Source: Verpa conica
Taxonomy: Eukaryota > Ascomycota > Pezizomycetes > Pezizales > Morchellaceae
Direction of reading: 5' to 3'
Length of the DNA: 64,000 nucleotides
NCBI GenBank assembly: GCA_033030425.1
Contig: JAUFSD010000010.1
Location: forward strand, 62,001-126,000
Notes under the pieces: model-generated
What the model saw: only the letters and a program-made list of their open reading frames with translations
Databases searched by the model: none
Told to the model about the DNA's origin: nothing
Shown: in pieces, positions 53,862-64,000 of the stretch
How positions within the stretch are numbered: position 1 is the first letter of the stretch
Layout: each line of letters begins with the position of its first letter
Made by a program: the position numbers and the translations under genes

Positions 53862-56105
53862 ATGCGTATTCAAAAAAGCAGGCACCTATACCTGCTATTT
53901 GTGCTCCTAGTAGTTCTATCATTTATCACCGAAAGCTCTGCTACGCCTAGTGGTAGAAATAGGAGGAAGCGCCCTGCAGGGGGCGCGGGGACCACAGCGG
54001 GGTCTTCTACAGGAACTCCTGCTGCAAATCCTGCCCCTGCAACGAATCCACCTACAAATCCTCCCCCTGCAACGAATCCTCCTACAAACCCTGCTCCTGC
54101 GGCAAAGCCTGCTTCTCCCGGACCCCGTCCCGACCCCCCGCAGGTGCTCGCCCAAAAGTTTACGACTGTAAAAAATGCAGCCCTATTTTGGCGTGGGTAC
54201 AACAATGGAAAATCCCAACTACAGTCATCTGAACAGTATGCAAAAGATAACGGCCTCAAAACATTGCAAATGCAAATGAACGAGCAAAAGGTTAACGCTC
54301 CCAAGAGACCGTCGCGTACATGGTTTGACAAGGCATCCGGGCACTTTGCAGAAGGTGCCTCTGGAAAGGTTAATGTTTTGGCAGGAGACATGGGTACAAA
54401 GAAGGGACAAAGACTTGAAGATAGTATCTGGTGGAAAACTGAGCTTCCAACACTCACAAAAGACAAAAAAAAGCTCCCTGTGGACCAAATCATACAGATC
54501 GACCCTAAAACAAATGCTAAAGAGCGAATCTGGAAAGCTGGTGATGCCCCACAAGGCCATGGTGCGACCGGTCCACCCCGCCCACCTTCTCCTCTCTCTC
54601 CCGGAGGTACAAATCCAAGGGCGGCTTCTCCCCGCCCGGCTGCCCCTGGTAGCCGTATACCGTCTCCTGGGCCCAATCGCCCTGGTAGCCCCCGCCCAGC
54701 CAGCCCTCGCCCCCGTCCGGCTTCTCCTGGAAGCCGCATACCTGCTCCTGCACCTAAGGGCCAGGCCCCTAAACAGCCAGCCAGTCCTCGCCCTCGCCCG
54801 GCTTCTCCTGGAAGCCGCATACCTGCTCCTGCACCTAAGGGCCAGGCCCCTAAACAGCCACCCAATGCCCGTCAACCGCAGAATACACCCAAGAAGGGCC
54901 CACAGAACGCTAGAGGCTCGAACCCCCCCAAGCAAGGCGGCCCATCTACCGCACCTCAGAAAGCACCTCAGGCACCAAAGGGCCCTGCAAGAGGCCGCTC
55001 ACCAACTCCTAGACAAGGCCCCTCTACTGCGCCAAAGAAGCCCGCCCAGGCTCCAAAGAGTCCCGCAAGAGCCCCCTCACCTACCCCTAAGCAGGGACAA
55101 TCATCGGCAGCTCCTAAGAATCGCTCAAATTCTCCTGGACCCAAAAAGCCCGCCACTGCACCGAAGAATGCCTCTCCAGGCCCTGCATCTAAGAAGGCTG
55201 TCCCCTCTAACAGTCGCCCAACCACCCCGAATAAAGCCGGCCCAGCTCCTAAAAATCGATCACCAACTCCTCAACAAAATAAAGCTGCTCCACCTGCAAA
55301 AGGTCGATCACCAACTCCTCCAGCAAAGAAGACTGGCCCGGCTCCTCAACAAAATAAGGCTGCTCCACCTACAAAGGGTCGATCACCAACTCCTCCAGCA
55401 AAGAAGACCAGTCCAGCTCCTCCGCCAAAGAAAGCTGCTACACCTGCTAAAGGTCAATCACCAACTCCTCCAGCAAAGAAGACTGGCCCGGCTCCTCAGC
55501 AAAATAAGGCTGCTCCACCTACAAAGGGTCGATCACCAACTCCTCCAGCAAAGAAGACCAGTCCAGCCCCTCCGCCAAAGAAGGCTGCTACACCTGCTAA
55601 AGGCCGATCACCAACTCCTCCAGTAAAGCAGGCTGGCCCAGCTCCTAAACCTAAATCACCAACTCCCTCGCCAAAGAAGCCTGGCCCAGCTCCTAAGCCT
55701 AAATCACCAACTCCTACTCCAAAAAAGGCGGGCCCAGCTCCTAAGCCTAAATCACCAACTCCCCCACCGAAGAAAGCTACTACACCTACTAAAGGTCGAT
55801 CACCAACTCCTCCAGCAAAGCAGGCTGGTCCAGCTCCTAAGCCTAAATCACCAACTCCCCAGACAAAGAAAGCAGCTACAGTTCCCAAGAGTCCCTCTAT
55901 ACCTAAGAAAGCTGTTCCAGTTCCCAAGAGCCCCTCACCTGCACCTAAGAAGGTTACTACACCCCCTCCTTCACCTAAGAAGGCTGCTCCAGTCCCTCCT
56001 AAGCCTGCCCCTGTTCCCAAGAAAGCCACTCCAGCTCCTACACCTAAGAAGGCTGCTCCAGCAGCTAAGGCCCGCTCACCTTCTCCCGCAAAGAAAGGCC
56101 CATAG
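53862..56105 (+). CDS. Secreted Pro/Lys/Ala-rich repeat protein with a small N-terminal globular domain
   Basis: A single 747-codon exon. Residues 1-27 form a signal peptide (LYLLFVLLVVLSFI, cleavage after ESSA). Residues 28-93 are a low-complexity linker with a NPPTNPPPATNPP repeat. Residues 94-227 look folded: AALFWRGYNNGKSQLQSSEQ, YAKDNGLKTLQM, a W-F-DKASGHFAEGASGKV segment and IWWKTELPTL..IIQIDPKT. I have seen a similar W.G.....A...AK..G..TL pattern in secreted proteins of bacteria and fungi, with no assured function. Residues 235-747 are Pro/Lys/Ala/Ser repeats (SPTPPAKKTGPAP, SPTPPPKKA), very basic, with DNA-level tandem repeats: 81 bp twice (54698-54859) and 150 bp twice plus (from 55311, 55461, 55611). 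A cell-wall or extracellular-matrix role is inferred from composition only. Confidence 0.88.
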   Translation: MRIQKSRHLYLLFVLLVVLSFITESSATPSGRNRRKRPAGGAGTTAGSSTGTPAANPAPATNPPTNPPPATNPPTNPAPAAKPASPGPRPDPPQVLAQKFTTVKNAALFWRGYNNGKSQLQSSEQYAKDNGLKTLQMQMNEQKVNAPKRPSRTWFDKASGHFAEGASGKVNVLAGDMGTKKGQRLEDSIWWKTELPTLTKDKKKLPVDQIIQIDPKTNAKERIWKAGDAPQGHGATGPPRPPSPLSPGGTNPRAASPRPAAPGSRIPSPGPNRPGSPRPASPRPRPASPGSRIPAPAPKGQAPKQPASPRPRPASPGSRIPAPAPKGQAPKQPPNARQPQNTPKKGPQNARGSNPPKQGGPSTAPQKAPQAPKGPARGRSPTPRQGPSTAPKKPAQAPKSPARAPSPTPKQGQSSAAPKNRSNSPGPKKPATAPKNASPGPASKKAVPSNSRPTTPNKAGPAPKNRSPTPQQNKAAPPAKGRSPTPPAKKTGPAPQQNKAAPPTKGRSPTPPAKKTSPAPPPKKAATPAKGQSPTPPAKKTGPAPQQNKAAPPTKGRSPTPPAKKTSPAPPPKKAATPAKGRSPTPPVKQAGPAPKPKSPTPSPKKPGPAPKPKSPTPTPKKAGPAPKPKSPTPPPKKATTPTKGRSPTPPAKQAGPAPKPKSPTPQTKKAATVPKSPSIPKKAVPVPKSPSPAPKKVTTPPPSPKKAAPVPPKPAPVPKKATPAPTPKKAAPAAKARSPSPAKKGP
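54698..54859 (+). repeat. Coding 81-bp direct repeat
   Basis: Two nearly identical 27-codon units (ASPRPRPASPGSRIPAPAPK + GQAPKQP) inside the secreted protein gene. Confidence 0.9.
55311..55640 (+). repeat. Coding 150-bp tandem repeat
   Basis: Units start at CCAACTCCTCCAGCAAAGAA at 55311 and 55461, with a partial third from 55611; each encodes 50 residues of the PTPPAKKTGPAPQQNKAAPP type. The very high identity suggests recent expansion or concerted evolution. Confidence 0.88.
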
Positions 56106-56809
56106 ACTTCCTCCTTCCATGTCCGCAAGAGTCCCGGGAAAAGCAACTCATATTCTCCTTCTCTTCACTGTAAATATATGGGTCGATTTAAGGCGTGAAT
56201 TATGTTAGTTTATGCTTATAAGTTAGATTCTTGCTGAGGGCTGTTGGGAGTAGGATCCTATTGGTGCCCAGATATCACAATTTGTATATATACATAAATA
56301 CTACCCATAGTCTCGGTATATAAGCGAAGAATTACTAATATATGACAAAGTAAGTGCTTTCAAAGCTATCGAAGGTAATTGCAATTCTTGTGCGTGCTCC
56401 CTGTTTTCAGGCACCTTTGCACTACATATCAGCTATAATCAAAAGTATAGAAAACTATGTGTGCACTAGTAAATAAAGACTAAGAAGTGGAAACCTCAAA
56501 AATCATGCTGTATAAGACAAGTAAAAATATCTCAATAAAAGGCTATCAGACATGAGAAACCCCGAGCCACAATGTGAAAATGGTATATTAAATTTAGCTC
56601 TTATTAATGAGTGGAAAGTTATTTTATTAAATTTCAGGAATGTACTCCTACCCTAAAATCCCTCAAGAAGGCTATAAAACTTATTTCCGCCTTCTGCTTG
56701 GGCCCTGTTTGGTCAAGTCGTAGTAAGTCCCACCGAGCTTCCCGCTACTCTTCTTGTATATGGCCATCTATGCCAAAGAATTAGTACAGATCTATTTTGT
56801 GGGGGCAGT
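56106..56809. other. Intergenic, convergent gene ends
   Basis: 3' flanks of the secreted protein gene (plus) and of the four-exon gene (minus). AT-rich, no further feature found. Confidence 0.5.
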
Positions 56810-57961
56810 CTAGTGAATAATAATATATCTTACTTGGGCCAAAAAGTCGAGTTTATCACCCTCTTTCTTACGGCTCTCCGCAACTTCAGCACTACCCTCT
56901 TCCGAATCTTTCTCCTCGATCAGACCCTTTGTATCCCTCAATACCATACCCCTCATCTTCGCCAGCGTTAGAATTTCCTTCTGCCAGATCGTCGGCTCTT
57001 CTTGACTGACGAGATCATTCATCTGCTCTGCAAACCCCACCGCTAGCCCCATAACCAGCGCCAGATTCTTCAACGGGCTTAGGTGAGGTGGTGAGATAAC
57101 CCGTGCCATCGGATGACACTCTCTGTCAAGGCGACGGAAGCAATCGACAAACATAGTACCGATAAGGTTGAAAAGAGCGTCAACCCCTTCACCGTCTTCC
57201 ACATCTGTAGTGTGTTAGCTGAGGACCAATCTAGGCTGTGGACCGTGGACATACTAAACCAAGTTGCGTCCCACGCACCGTCCGTGAAAAATGCCATTGC
57301 CTCGGCGATCGCGAAGAGTTTAAATTCGCATGGGTTCGAGCGTTTTAGCTCTTTCGCGTAATCCAGAATCTTAGACTATTAGTACTAATACCATCACTAT
57401 TGGTGCATAGTATAGATTTTCATACCTGCGCTTCAATAACCTCCATAGTCCCAAGCCCACGGTAGTCCTCGAAAATATGGTCAATTCCATTACTCTCTGG
57501 CGAACGCTTCTCGCATTCGATGTACATTTTTACAAGGCGATCATACGCTTCTACTGATATCTTGATCTCAGAACCGTTGTAGTCTTTCTTAGCTTTCTTG
57601 AGATGACGGTTGACATGACCGTTGTTGGACTCCATTTCATCTTCGTCTGGGGACTGCAGCTCGAGGTATGTGTAACTTGGGTACTACACTCCATTAATAA
57701 CTATAGGATGCCAGGGGGGGGAGCTTGGTAGCGGACCGGCCATGCGAGAGGTGCCATAGCTGCTATGTCAGCAGCGGTAATCTTTTGACGCTTTGCGGGG
57801 CGGGATGGTTTTTGAATGCCTAGTGGGTGTGAACCCTTGAGCTTGGTACCCTTGGGCTTTGCACCCTTGGGCTTTGCGTCCTTGGGCTTTGGGGCGGGTT
57901 TGCGCGTCGGTTTGGCCCTGGATTCTTTTGCTGCAGTTCTGGAACGGGTTTGTGGCGGCAT
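56810..57961 (-). CDS. Hypothetical nuclear-type basic protein, four exons
   Basis: Exons 57961-57737, 57683-57426, 57369-57255 and 57204-56810, 330 residues. Introns 2 and 3 are canonical (GTATGA...TCTAAG, 56 nt; GTATGT...GCTAAC...CTACAG, 50 nt). Intron 1 (57684-57736) uses a weaker GTCCGC donor and is less sure. The N terminus is Lys/Arg/Pro-rich (PPQTRSRTAAKE, then PKGAKPKGTKLKG repeats, RPAKRQKI), fitting a nuclear or nucleic-acid-binding protein. The middle and C-terminal parts (SVEAYDRLVKMYIECEKR, AIAEAMAFFTDGAWDATWF, GVDALFNLIGTMFVDCFRR, LALVMGLAVGFAEQMNDL) look helical. I do not recognise a family. A GTAAGA donor near the end could extend the gene by another exon. Confidence 0.72.
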
Positions 57962-58654
57962 TACTGTTTCTGTTAAGGGAAGATGGTAGGTGCGATGAGT
58001 GGTGATTCCTCTCTAGAGCTGAAGCTGTGGGCAGCTATCGCCCGTTCCAAGTAATGGGCGAGCCAAGGCCGTGGTCCAACTTGGCGTCCTAGCCGTACTA
58101 GTCAACCCCTAGGTTACTCTTGCGGGGGAGAGTACAGTAGAGGAGTAAGGAAGAACGCAATGCTCTAATGTTTTCTAGTGGGCCTAAGTGTAAGAACTTT
58201 GATGCTATGGCAGAATTCAGGACACTGCTTATCATAATATATTTGTGCTTTGCTTGTATACTTGCTGGAGAGTCGTATCTGGTTGGGGCACAAAGGTTCA
58301 TCCATCATAATAGTAACAGCACTATAGCACAACTAATCCTGGGACAAACAAGGAAGTGCTAATAATTTGATTGAGCCATAAAGATTCTATATTTTTATAC
58401 ATACATACCTTATGAAGAGGTAGTATTCATAGGTATAAATATTTAATAATTACCCTAATCTATTGTATCATCAAGCAAGCTTATGTAATCGCAGGCCGTA
58501 CGGACAATGCCTTTCAAAGCATGCGAATACACCTGTCTGGTGATGCTGTGGCGCACAGATCCCAACGAATCATTCTCTAGTGAGGTGTTTCAGTTCTGCT
58601 CAGCATGATGGTATCGACTATGCTCACTCACTCGACTCAATTCTATCAACAACC
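57962..58654. other. Divergent intergenic region
   Basis: It contains the promoters of the minus-strand four-exon gene and the plus-strand F-box/ankyrin gene. Frames at 58098-58362 on both strands overlap each other and are probably not coding. Confidence 0.45.
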
Positions 58655-59685
58655 ATGGACACTCGGGAACCCGCCTGCCTGCTGCTTGCTCTTCCGAATG
58701 AACTACTTCTGCTCGTCGCAAAGAACTTTGAATGTTCAAGCGATGTCTACTCACTGCTCTTGACGAGTTGTCGCTTATCTATCCTCATGACCCCGCTCCT
58801 CCACGAGTTCGCTGTAAAGGATCGGAACTGCATGACAGCACTTCAGTGGGCGACCTCTAAAGGGCACATAGGACTTGTAAAGCTTCTTTTGAAAAAGGGC
58901 TTCGACATCAATTACACTCCTAAAGCACGGCAATGGATATGGACATGGACACCACTGTACTACGCGGTGAGGTTCGGTAGCGTAGAACTTGTGGGGTTAC
59001 TCCTCGAAAACGGGGCCAATATTGACACCCAAAACGAATTTGGCGACACAGTAATCCACACCGCAGTCTATACAACAATCTGGATGGAAGCATACCCGGA
59101 AGCTTCTCTCTTAGGCCTGACGTATGAAAAGAGGTGCGAATTTCGCAAGCGGGCAAGCCAGATGCCAGCGGTAATGCGTCTACTGCTGGATAAAACGGTA
59201 AAGCCTCCACTGCTTTCATTACGCAATGTCAGTGGTAACACTGCTCTTCATGTTGCTGCAATATACTGTGGGGAAAAAACGACAGCAATGAAGCTATTGC
59301 TAGACTATGGAGCCCCTGTGAACGCTGCGAACTACAGTGGAAAGTCGGCCCTTCATTGCGCTGCGGATTCCGGGAGCGAGGCTAGTGTCAAGTTATTGAT
59401 CCAACATGGAGCAGACGTTTCTGCTAAGGATAACCGTGGTGTGACACCGCTTCATATGGCGGCTTCTCATGGACATGGCCGTATAGTCAGCGTGTTGATG
59501 GAAAACAAGGCTGATGCGACTGCGAGAGATAATGCTGGGAGGTCATTTGAAGATTATGCTCTGAAGTATGAGCAGGTAAGTGCTGCCTGTACCACACATC
59601 AGAGAGTTACTAGCGGTTTACATGCCCGTATATCGAACCACTACTGATGAGATATTAGTTCAAAATTGCAAAGCAAAAAGTATAG
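58655..59685 (+). CDS. F-box / ankyrin-repeat protein, two exons
   Basis: Exon 1 is 58655-59575, exon 2 is 59659-59685; the intron has GTAAGT, CTGAT and ATTAG signals and joins ...LKYEQ to FKIAKQKV, giving 315 residues. I chose the ATG at 58655 (AACCATGG context); the frame is open upstream only through non-ATG codons. Residues 10-50 are F-box-like (LALPNELLLLVAKNFECSSD..LLLTSCRLS). Ankyrin repeats follow: MTALQWATSKGHIGLVKLLL, TPLYYAVRFGSVELVGLLLE, one broken repeat with an insertion, NTALHVAAIY..TTAMKLLLD, SALHCAADSGSEASVKLLIQ and TPLHMAASHGHGRIVSVLME. Such proteins pair an SCF-binding F-box with a protein-binding repeat domain; the target is unknown. Confidence 0.85.
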
Positions 59686-62076
59686 TGAATATTGAAGATA
59701 CTCCAGTTAGCTCAGTTCTTATCTCCTCTTAGTTCTCTCCTTGACCGTTGACCAAATTTCATTTTATTCTATTCCGTCACGAGAATCCTCCAACATTTAG
59801 TAAGGAAAACTTTATATATTATTTTTATATCCGTTAGTATGCGTAGCAGTACCTTCACCGAGGAGATCTAGACTCTCATCAACTGCTTGATCATTTATGG
59901 TTATTATAGAATGGAATCCAATATGAATTTTACTACATATACCTGCTTCATGTTAATAGATTATGATTGCGCCCTACTCTCGCTTAATGTCCACCACTCA
60001 CCGCTAGCAAAATACCTTCAAAAGATTATACAAGTTCAATAAACACTTTCTAGTATGCCTTGTTGCACTTCAGGCCTAGAGGCTAGAGATAAATCGTATC
60101 CATTATGTATGGTATTACCCTAGCTCACAGATCATCGAGCTATTTCTCCTCCCCTTTCGCTGTCTACTTATCTCTATAAGCCTACTTACCTGAGTATAAT
60201 TCACCTATATTAAACTCGACATTTTGGGACTATGAGATGTAAGCCTTAATGATGCCACAGCATATAACAGTATAATGTATAGATTAAGGATTTGATAGTG
60301 AGAATATTTGAAAGAGGACTAGTTCGAAAGCCTTGGATACTCTACTAAGACAGCACAATTCTCTTACTTATGTATAACGATCTTTACACCACTCCCAACC
60401 CCCAAGATCTTGGTATAGCGTACTATATATAAGGTCAAAGTTGAGATCCCATCAAATTTGACATTCTCCCCTACTTAAATTTGTCATGGCTAAAGAATTG
60501 TGGAATAAATATAGTAAGTTAGAACCGTCAGATAGTAATTGAGATCAATGGTGACTTCACGTTTGATAGCCGGATGTTTGTAAGTCTCCCGTAGGGTCAC
60601 GATTTGGGTATGAGAGATTTGTAAAGAAATATCTTAGTACTCGACTGACTAGATATGTATTGTTGGCCCCTTAGCCGGTTGTAAGGTCAGTAAATCCTGA
60701 GATCTCATGTCGATTAGATAATCTATAGACTTATTGGGCTCTCCTTCACTTCGATTCGTTAGTAAGATCATCCATCGCTAAGAACATCTTTAATCTCCTA
60801 ATTAAACCGGATAGATTTAAATTTAACTAGAGTGGTATTCGTATATTGCGATGACTAGATATAGCTCGAGGTTAATGGGCGGGATACATTGGCAACCCCG
60901 GGTGGTGCCAAGCATCAGTACCCATGCTGCAAAATTAAAAAAATGGTAGCGATCGGAAAGCCCTTGACGTGGGATTGAGTATTTCTAGAAGTTTTTTGTA
61001 GTTCTTAGATCTATTTCCATATCTATCAAGCTACATGAGTATTCTGTGGCTTCCCATGTTCGCCTTTAAATATCGGTATTACCGAAAAATGATAGCTTTA
61101 CGCAAGCCTCGCTTTGAATTCTCTTACCTAGGTAGGCAATCGATCTATGAGTACCTTAAAACCCATGAAAAGATACTACAAAAGGAATGTTTCTAGCGCT
61201 ATAATCGGTTACTGTACTGCCTACGCACATATAACAAGATTTTACTAAATCAGCATCTGTCTAGATTCTCAAATTTATTACCATCTTAGGTAAAGAGTTC
61301 AAAACGGGTACCCGAGCACGGCGCGAACAGCTATGTCCTTTAGTTCCCCTCCTCCTTTTTCATGTACTGCATGGATTATATATTATCAGAATTTAAATCC
61401 ATTATTCATGTTCAGTAGACACATATATAGCCTTCGGTCTGAGATATCTGGAGTACCGGAAATGGGCATCCGTAAGCATATATATAACTTCTACACATAA
61501 GGAAATCATTTGCGGTTCCAGAAACGTATTCACCGCTGAAAATTATCGGGCGCAGTTTGAAGTTGCAGATAGGCGATGAGGGATTTAGCGCTCCGAAAGT
61601 TAGGGTGGCCAATCACATAGCCAGCCAAATACTTGTCGATGATCGCCTTTGCATATGATAGAATCCTTGCTCAAATGGTAGAACCCCGACAATAAGCGAT
61701 CCAAAGCCATAGCGGCGCAATATTACGCAATTATAGGGAAACCAAACCTACGTCCGCGTAGCCAGAAGAAAGGAATCTGGGCTCCTCCAGAAGGTCTATC
61801 ATGTGAGTATTTACTGTCGTCAGTTGATCCCGAAAACGGTACCAAGGGTCCATTTTTCGATCTTCTTGGCACCTTAGATATACTCCCACTCTATTTCACT
61901 TTTCGCGATCCAGAGTCACTAATAATTGCTCTCATGCCTGCTCACCAACAGGTAACATCAATAATTCAACTTCTGTAGTGCCTTATTCCTTCACCGGCAA
62001 GTAATTTCGTTTCACTGATATCTCTTTTGTTTACGATTTGCTAAGTATATCCACTGATGGGTTCTTTAAATGTGCT
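59686..62076. other. Gene-free stretch
   Basis: 2.4 kb without a supported gene or a repeat matched elsewhere in the window. If the recombinase gene downstream is the first gene of a large element, the element's left end should lie here or in the minisatellite; no terminal motif can be defined from one copy. Confidence 0.4.
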
Positions 62077-62305
62077 TTCCCCCCACAAACAAGTGCCCTC
62101 TCCCTCACCAACAAGTACATTCTCCCTCACTAAGTGCCTCCTCCCTCACCAACGAGTGTCTTCTCCCTCACAAACAAGTGACTTCTCCCTCACCAACAAG
62201 TGCCTTCTTCCTCACAAACAATTGACCTCTCTCCCACCAACGAGTGCCTTCTCCCTCACAAACAAGTGACTTCTCACTCACAAACGAGTGCCTTCTCCTA
62301 CATTA
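62077..62305 (+). repeat. About 21-bp minisatellite directly upstream of the recombinase gene
   Basis: Around eleven units of CTCACCAACAAGTGCCTTCT-type with ACCAACAAG/ACAAACGAG variants, ending 94 bp before the recombinase ATG. It reads as SPTNKCLL-like peptide in one frame but has no proper start. Confidence 0.85.
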
Positions 62306-62398
62306 GCGGGTGTTTTTGCTTCCTTGATATCTAAAACCAATAACTCAGTACCTATCTACGATTACCACTTCTCAATCAAGTTACGAATCAACGCCCAG

Positions 62399-64000
62399 AT
62401 GCCTCCACTAACCACAGCTGAGTGGAAGAAGAGATACCAGCAGTACCAAGAAGGGTTGATTGAGAGTAGCGCTGTAGAACACGCGAGTTCAACCCAGGCA
62501 AATATCGATAAATTCCGTGGGCGTTGGCAATGGTAAGGCATTTATGTGCATCTTTACAGTGGAATATACTAATGGATGGCTTTAGTTTTTGCAATGACAT
62601 CATAGGTCAAGATCCCGACTCCACTCTCAAGAATCTTGGCGAAAACCAAGTCAAGCCCTTTCTTGAATGGCTTGTCGAAGGGTCAACAAAGACGAAACTT
62701 TGTAAGACAACAGTTCAGTATTATTGGAAGCACCTCCAGATAATCTACCGCCAAGCCACAGGAAATTCGACTAGGGTGGAGCTAAATAAAGAGATTAATA
62801 GGGTTTGTATACCCTAGATAGTATCCAATAGGAGATCCCGCTGAGTTTTGGAATAGTACATTGGGAGCGAGTTACTCGAACGTTATGATTTAGTTATTGG
62901 AAGTAAGCACAAACCGGTGTGCTTGGTTAGCGACCTTTATATCCTCTTAGACTACCTTTGGCGCCAAGATATGAAGACTTACCTCCACAAACGCTATCGA
63001 ATACAATTAGCACTTATTATGCAATTGTTTGCGTATACCGCTAGCAGGCCAGGTGCTATAGTTGAATCGAATTGTTGAAGAAGGACTAATGAGGCGCTAC
63101 TATATGAGGTAAGTTAATAGCTCTAGCTATACTTCGGTTATTTTTGTTTATATTATAACTAATCACCTTATATTTAACTATGTTAGAACATGAAGCTAAC
63201 GTTACTACGCAACACCGTAAATGAGGACGATGGTGATATTCTCGTGCTTGAGGTCTCAACAACTTTACTAAAGGGGAAAAGGAACAAGAAAGAACCGTAT
63301 GAGCCCTATATTTGCATCTCAGTCCCCCAGTTACTTATATGACCCAGGGTGATTTTTGTTCTCCACGAGCGAGATGACGGTTTGGCGTTTTGCCCCCTCC
63401 TATTATTCCTAGCACTGGCCTTCTCAGACAATGCTTTTAGTGCGGATATTAAAACACCCCAGGAATTGTTTGACGTGAGGGTTCGAGACGGAAATGGAAA
63501 CCGCAATTCTATCGAGTTTTGTTGGAAAAAGTCGATATTAAAAACACCGGTTTTTCGGGCTGTTGAAAACTGCCCCTCTGGGCAAGGCTACTGTATCTCA
63601 GATACTAGGGCTTTAAGCTATAGCGGCTTATCGTCACAAATGGGTAATCTCTCAGTAAACGCTGGCTTCAGCCAGAAGCTTAATCCATACGACTTTCGAA
63701 GAGGGGCAGCCAATGCTATAGAAGGTAACTAACCTAAGCCGTTAACTGAAGCGTGACAACCGCTAAAACCTGCTCTCTCTAGCCAATGCTACTGATGCAC
63801 AGCGTAATCAAATCATGGGGCATTCTCGATCCAGCGTTTTTAAACATTATATATCGCAAACAACACAGGTCGATACACAGGCGGCCTTTCTTGGTGCACC
63901 GGCGCGTGCAGATCTTATTGCTGCTGTTGGCCGCATGGCTAAAACAAGAGACGAAAGGGCACCTAAAGCCCTAGGTAAAGATGCCCGGGACGAAATAACA
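62399..64000 (+). pseudogene. DUF3435-type tyrosine recombinase (Starship captain-like), two in-frame stops, runs off the window
   Basis: Start ATG 62399 (MPPLTTAEWKKRYQQYQEG). Introns at 62533-62585, 62803-62856, 63109-63186 and 63725-63782 keep one frame; donors are GTAAGG, GTTTGT, GTAAGT and GTAACT. Recognisable family blocks, in order: LGENQVKPFLEWLV, TVQYYWKHLQIIYRQATG, KHKPVCLVSDLYILL, AYTASRPGAIVES (first catalytic Arg, 63046-63048), HERDDGLAFCPLLLFLALAF, RALSYSGLSSQM, NPYDFRRGAANAIE (second Arg, about 63697-63702), IMGHSRSSVFKHYIS (candidate nucleophile Tyr, 63848-63850). This is the R-Y-R-Y layout of Crypton/captain recombinases, which move DNA without a DDE transposase. In-frame TGA codons at 63076-63078 (after ESNC) and 63340-63342 (after PQLLI) interrupt it; both could come from CGA by C-to-T change. 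The C-terminal end is outside the window. Confidence 0.85.

Noticed and set aside
53870..56146. Long open frames antisense and in other frames to the secreted Pro/Lys protein (up to 433 codons)
   Set aside because: They are produced by the low-complexity GC-rich repeats; the main frame has a signal peptide and a folded domain, the others have neither.
62077..62305. Regularly spaced short repeats suggestive of a CRISPR array
   Set aside because: Units are contiguous without spacers in a eukaryotic context; this is a minisatellite.
62815..62856. Three in-frame stops in the recombinase taken as further nonsense mutations
   Set aside because: They fall inside a 54-nt segment with GTTTGT and ATAG ends, in phase on both sides, best read as an intron.
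1..64000. A coordinated gene cluster (for example secondary metabolism or a defence island)
   Set aside because: The recognisable genes are scattered, on both strands, and share no pathway enzymes such as PKS, NRPS or terpene cyclase.

Overview
The window looks like a piece of a filamentous ascomycete (Pezizomycotina) chromosome, gene-poor and rich in transposons. The evidence is a chromodomain Ty3/gypsy retrotransposon, Tad-like LINE ORF1 fragments, a DUF3435-type tyrosine recombinase, a HeLo-like protein, F-box proteins, and introns of about 40-80 nt with GTRNGT donors, CTAAC/CTRAY branch sites and YAG acceptors. Species cannot be named from the sequence. Only eight or nine protein genes that look like host genes are visible in 64 kb.

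Layout. Bases 1-8,850 are a transposon cluster: the 3' part of a gypsy polyprotein and its presumed 3' LTR; an ORF1-only LINE; a second LINE-type 3' tail; a hAT-like MITE; an inverted 5' LINE fragment; an LTR-like block; and a third LINE-type tail. Bases 8,850-24,000 hold many inverted-repeat elements (several with readable target-site duplications), a nested element, tandem repeats, a HeLo-like gene (15.3-15.9 kb, plus), a JmjC-domain gene (19.3-20.7 kb, minus) and a decayed second gypsy tail (22.8 kb). An ABC half-transporter of the Atm1/HMT1 type lies at 24.0-26.6 kb (minus). Bases 26.7-50 kb are mostly decayed repeats, with one supported two-exon gene of unknown function (34.6-35.3 kb, plus). 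Bases 50-59.7 kb form the densest gene block: an F-box/LRR gene (minus), a secreted Pro/Lys/Ala-rich repeat protein (plus), a four-exon unknown gene (minus) and an F-box/ankyrin gene (plus). The right edge carries a DUF3435 recombinase gene, related to the captains of Starship elements, with two in-frame stops; it runs off the window.

The main result of reading on both strands is a set of at least four non-autonomous hAT-like families (several copies with 8-bp target-site duplications) and a set of TA-flanked Tc1/mariner/pogo-type inverted-repeat elements. None encodes a transposase here. The JmjC and ABC genes each read as intact across canonical introns except for one single-base indel. The host genes do not form an obvious cluster or shared pathway. 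Signalling, self-recognition and chromatin-type functions recur (HeLo, F-box, ankyrin, JmjC), as is common in variable regions of fungal genomes, but a joint function is not shown.
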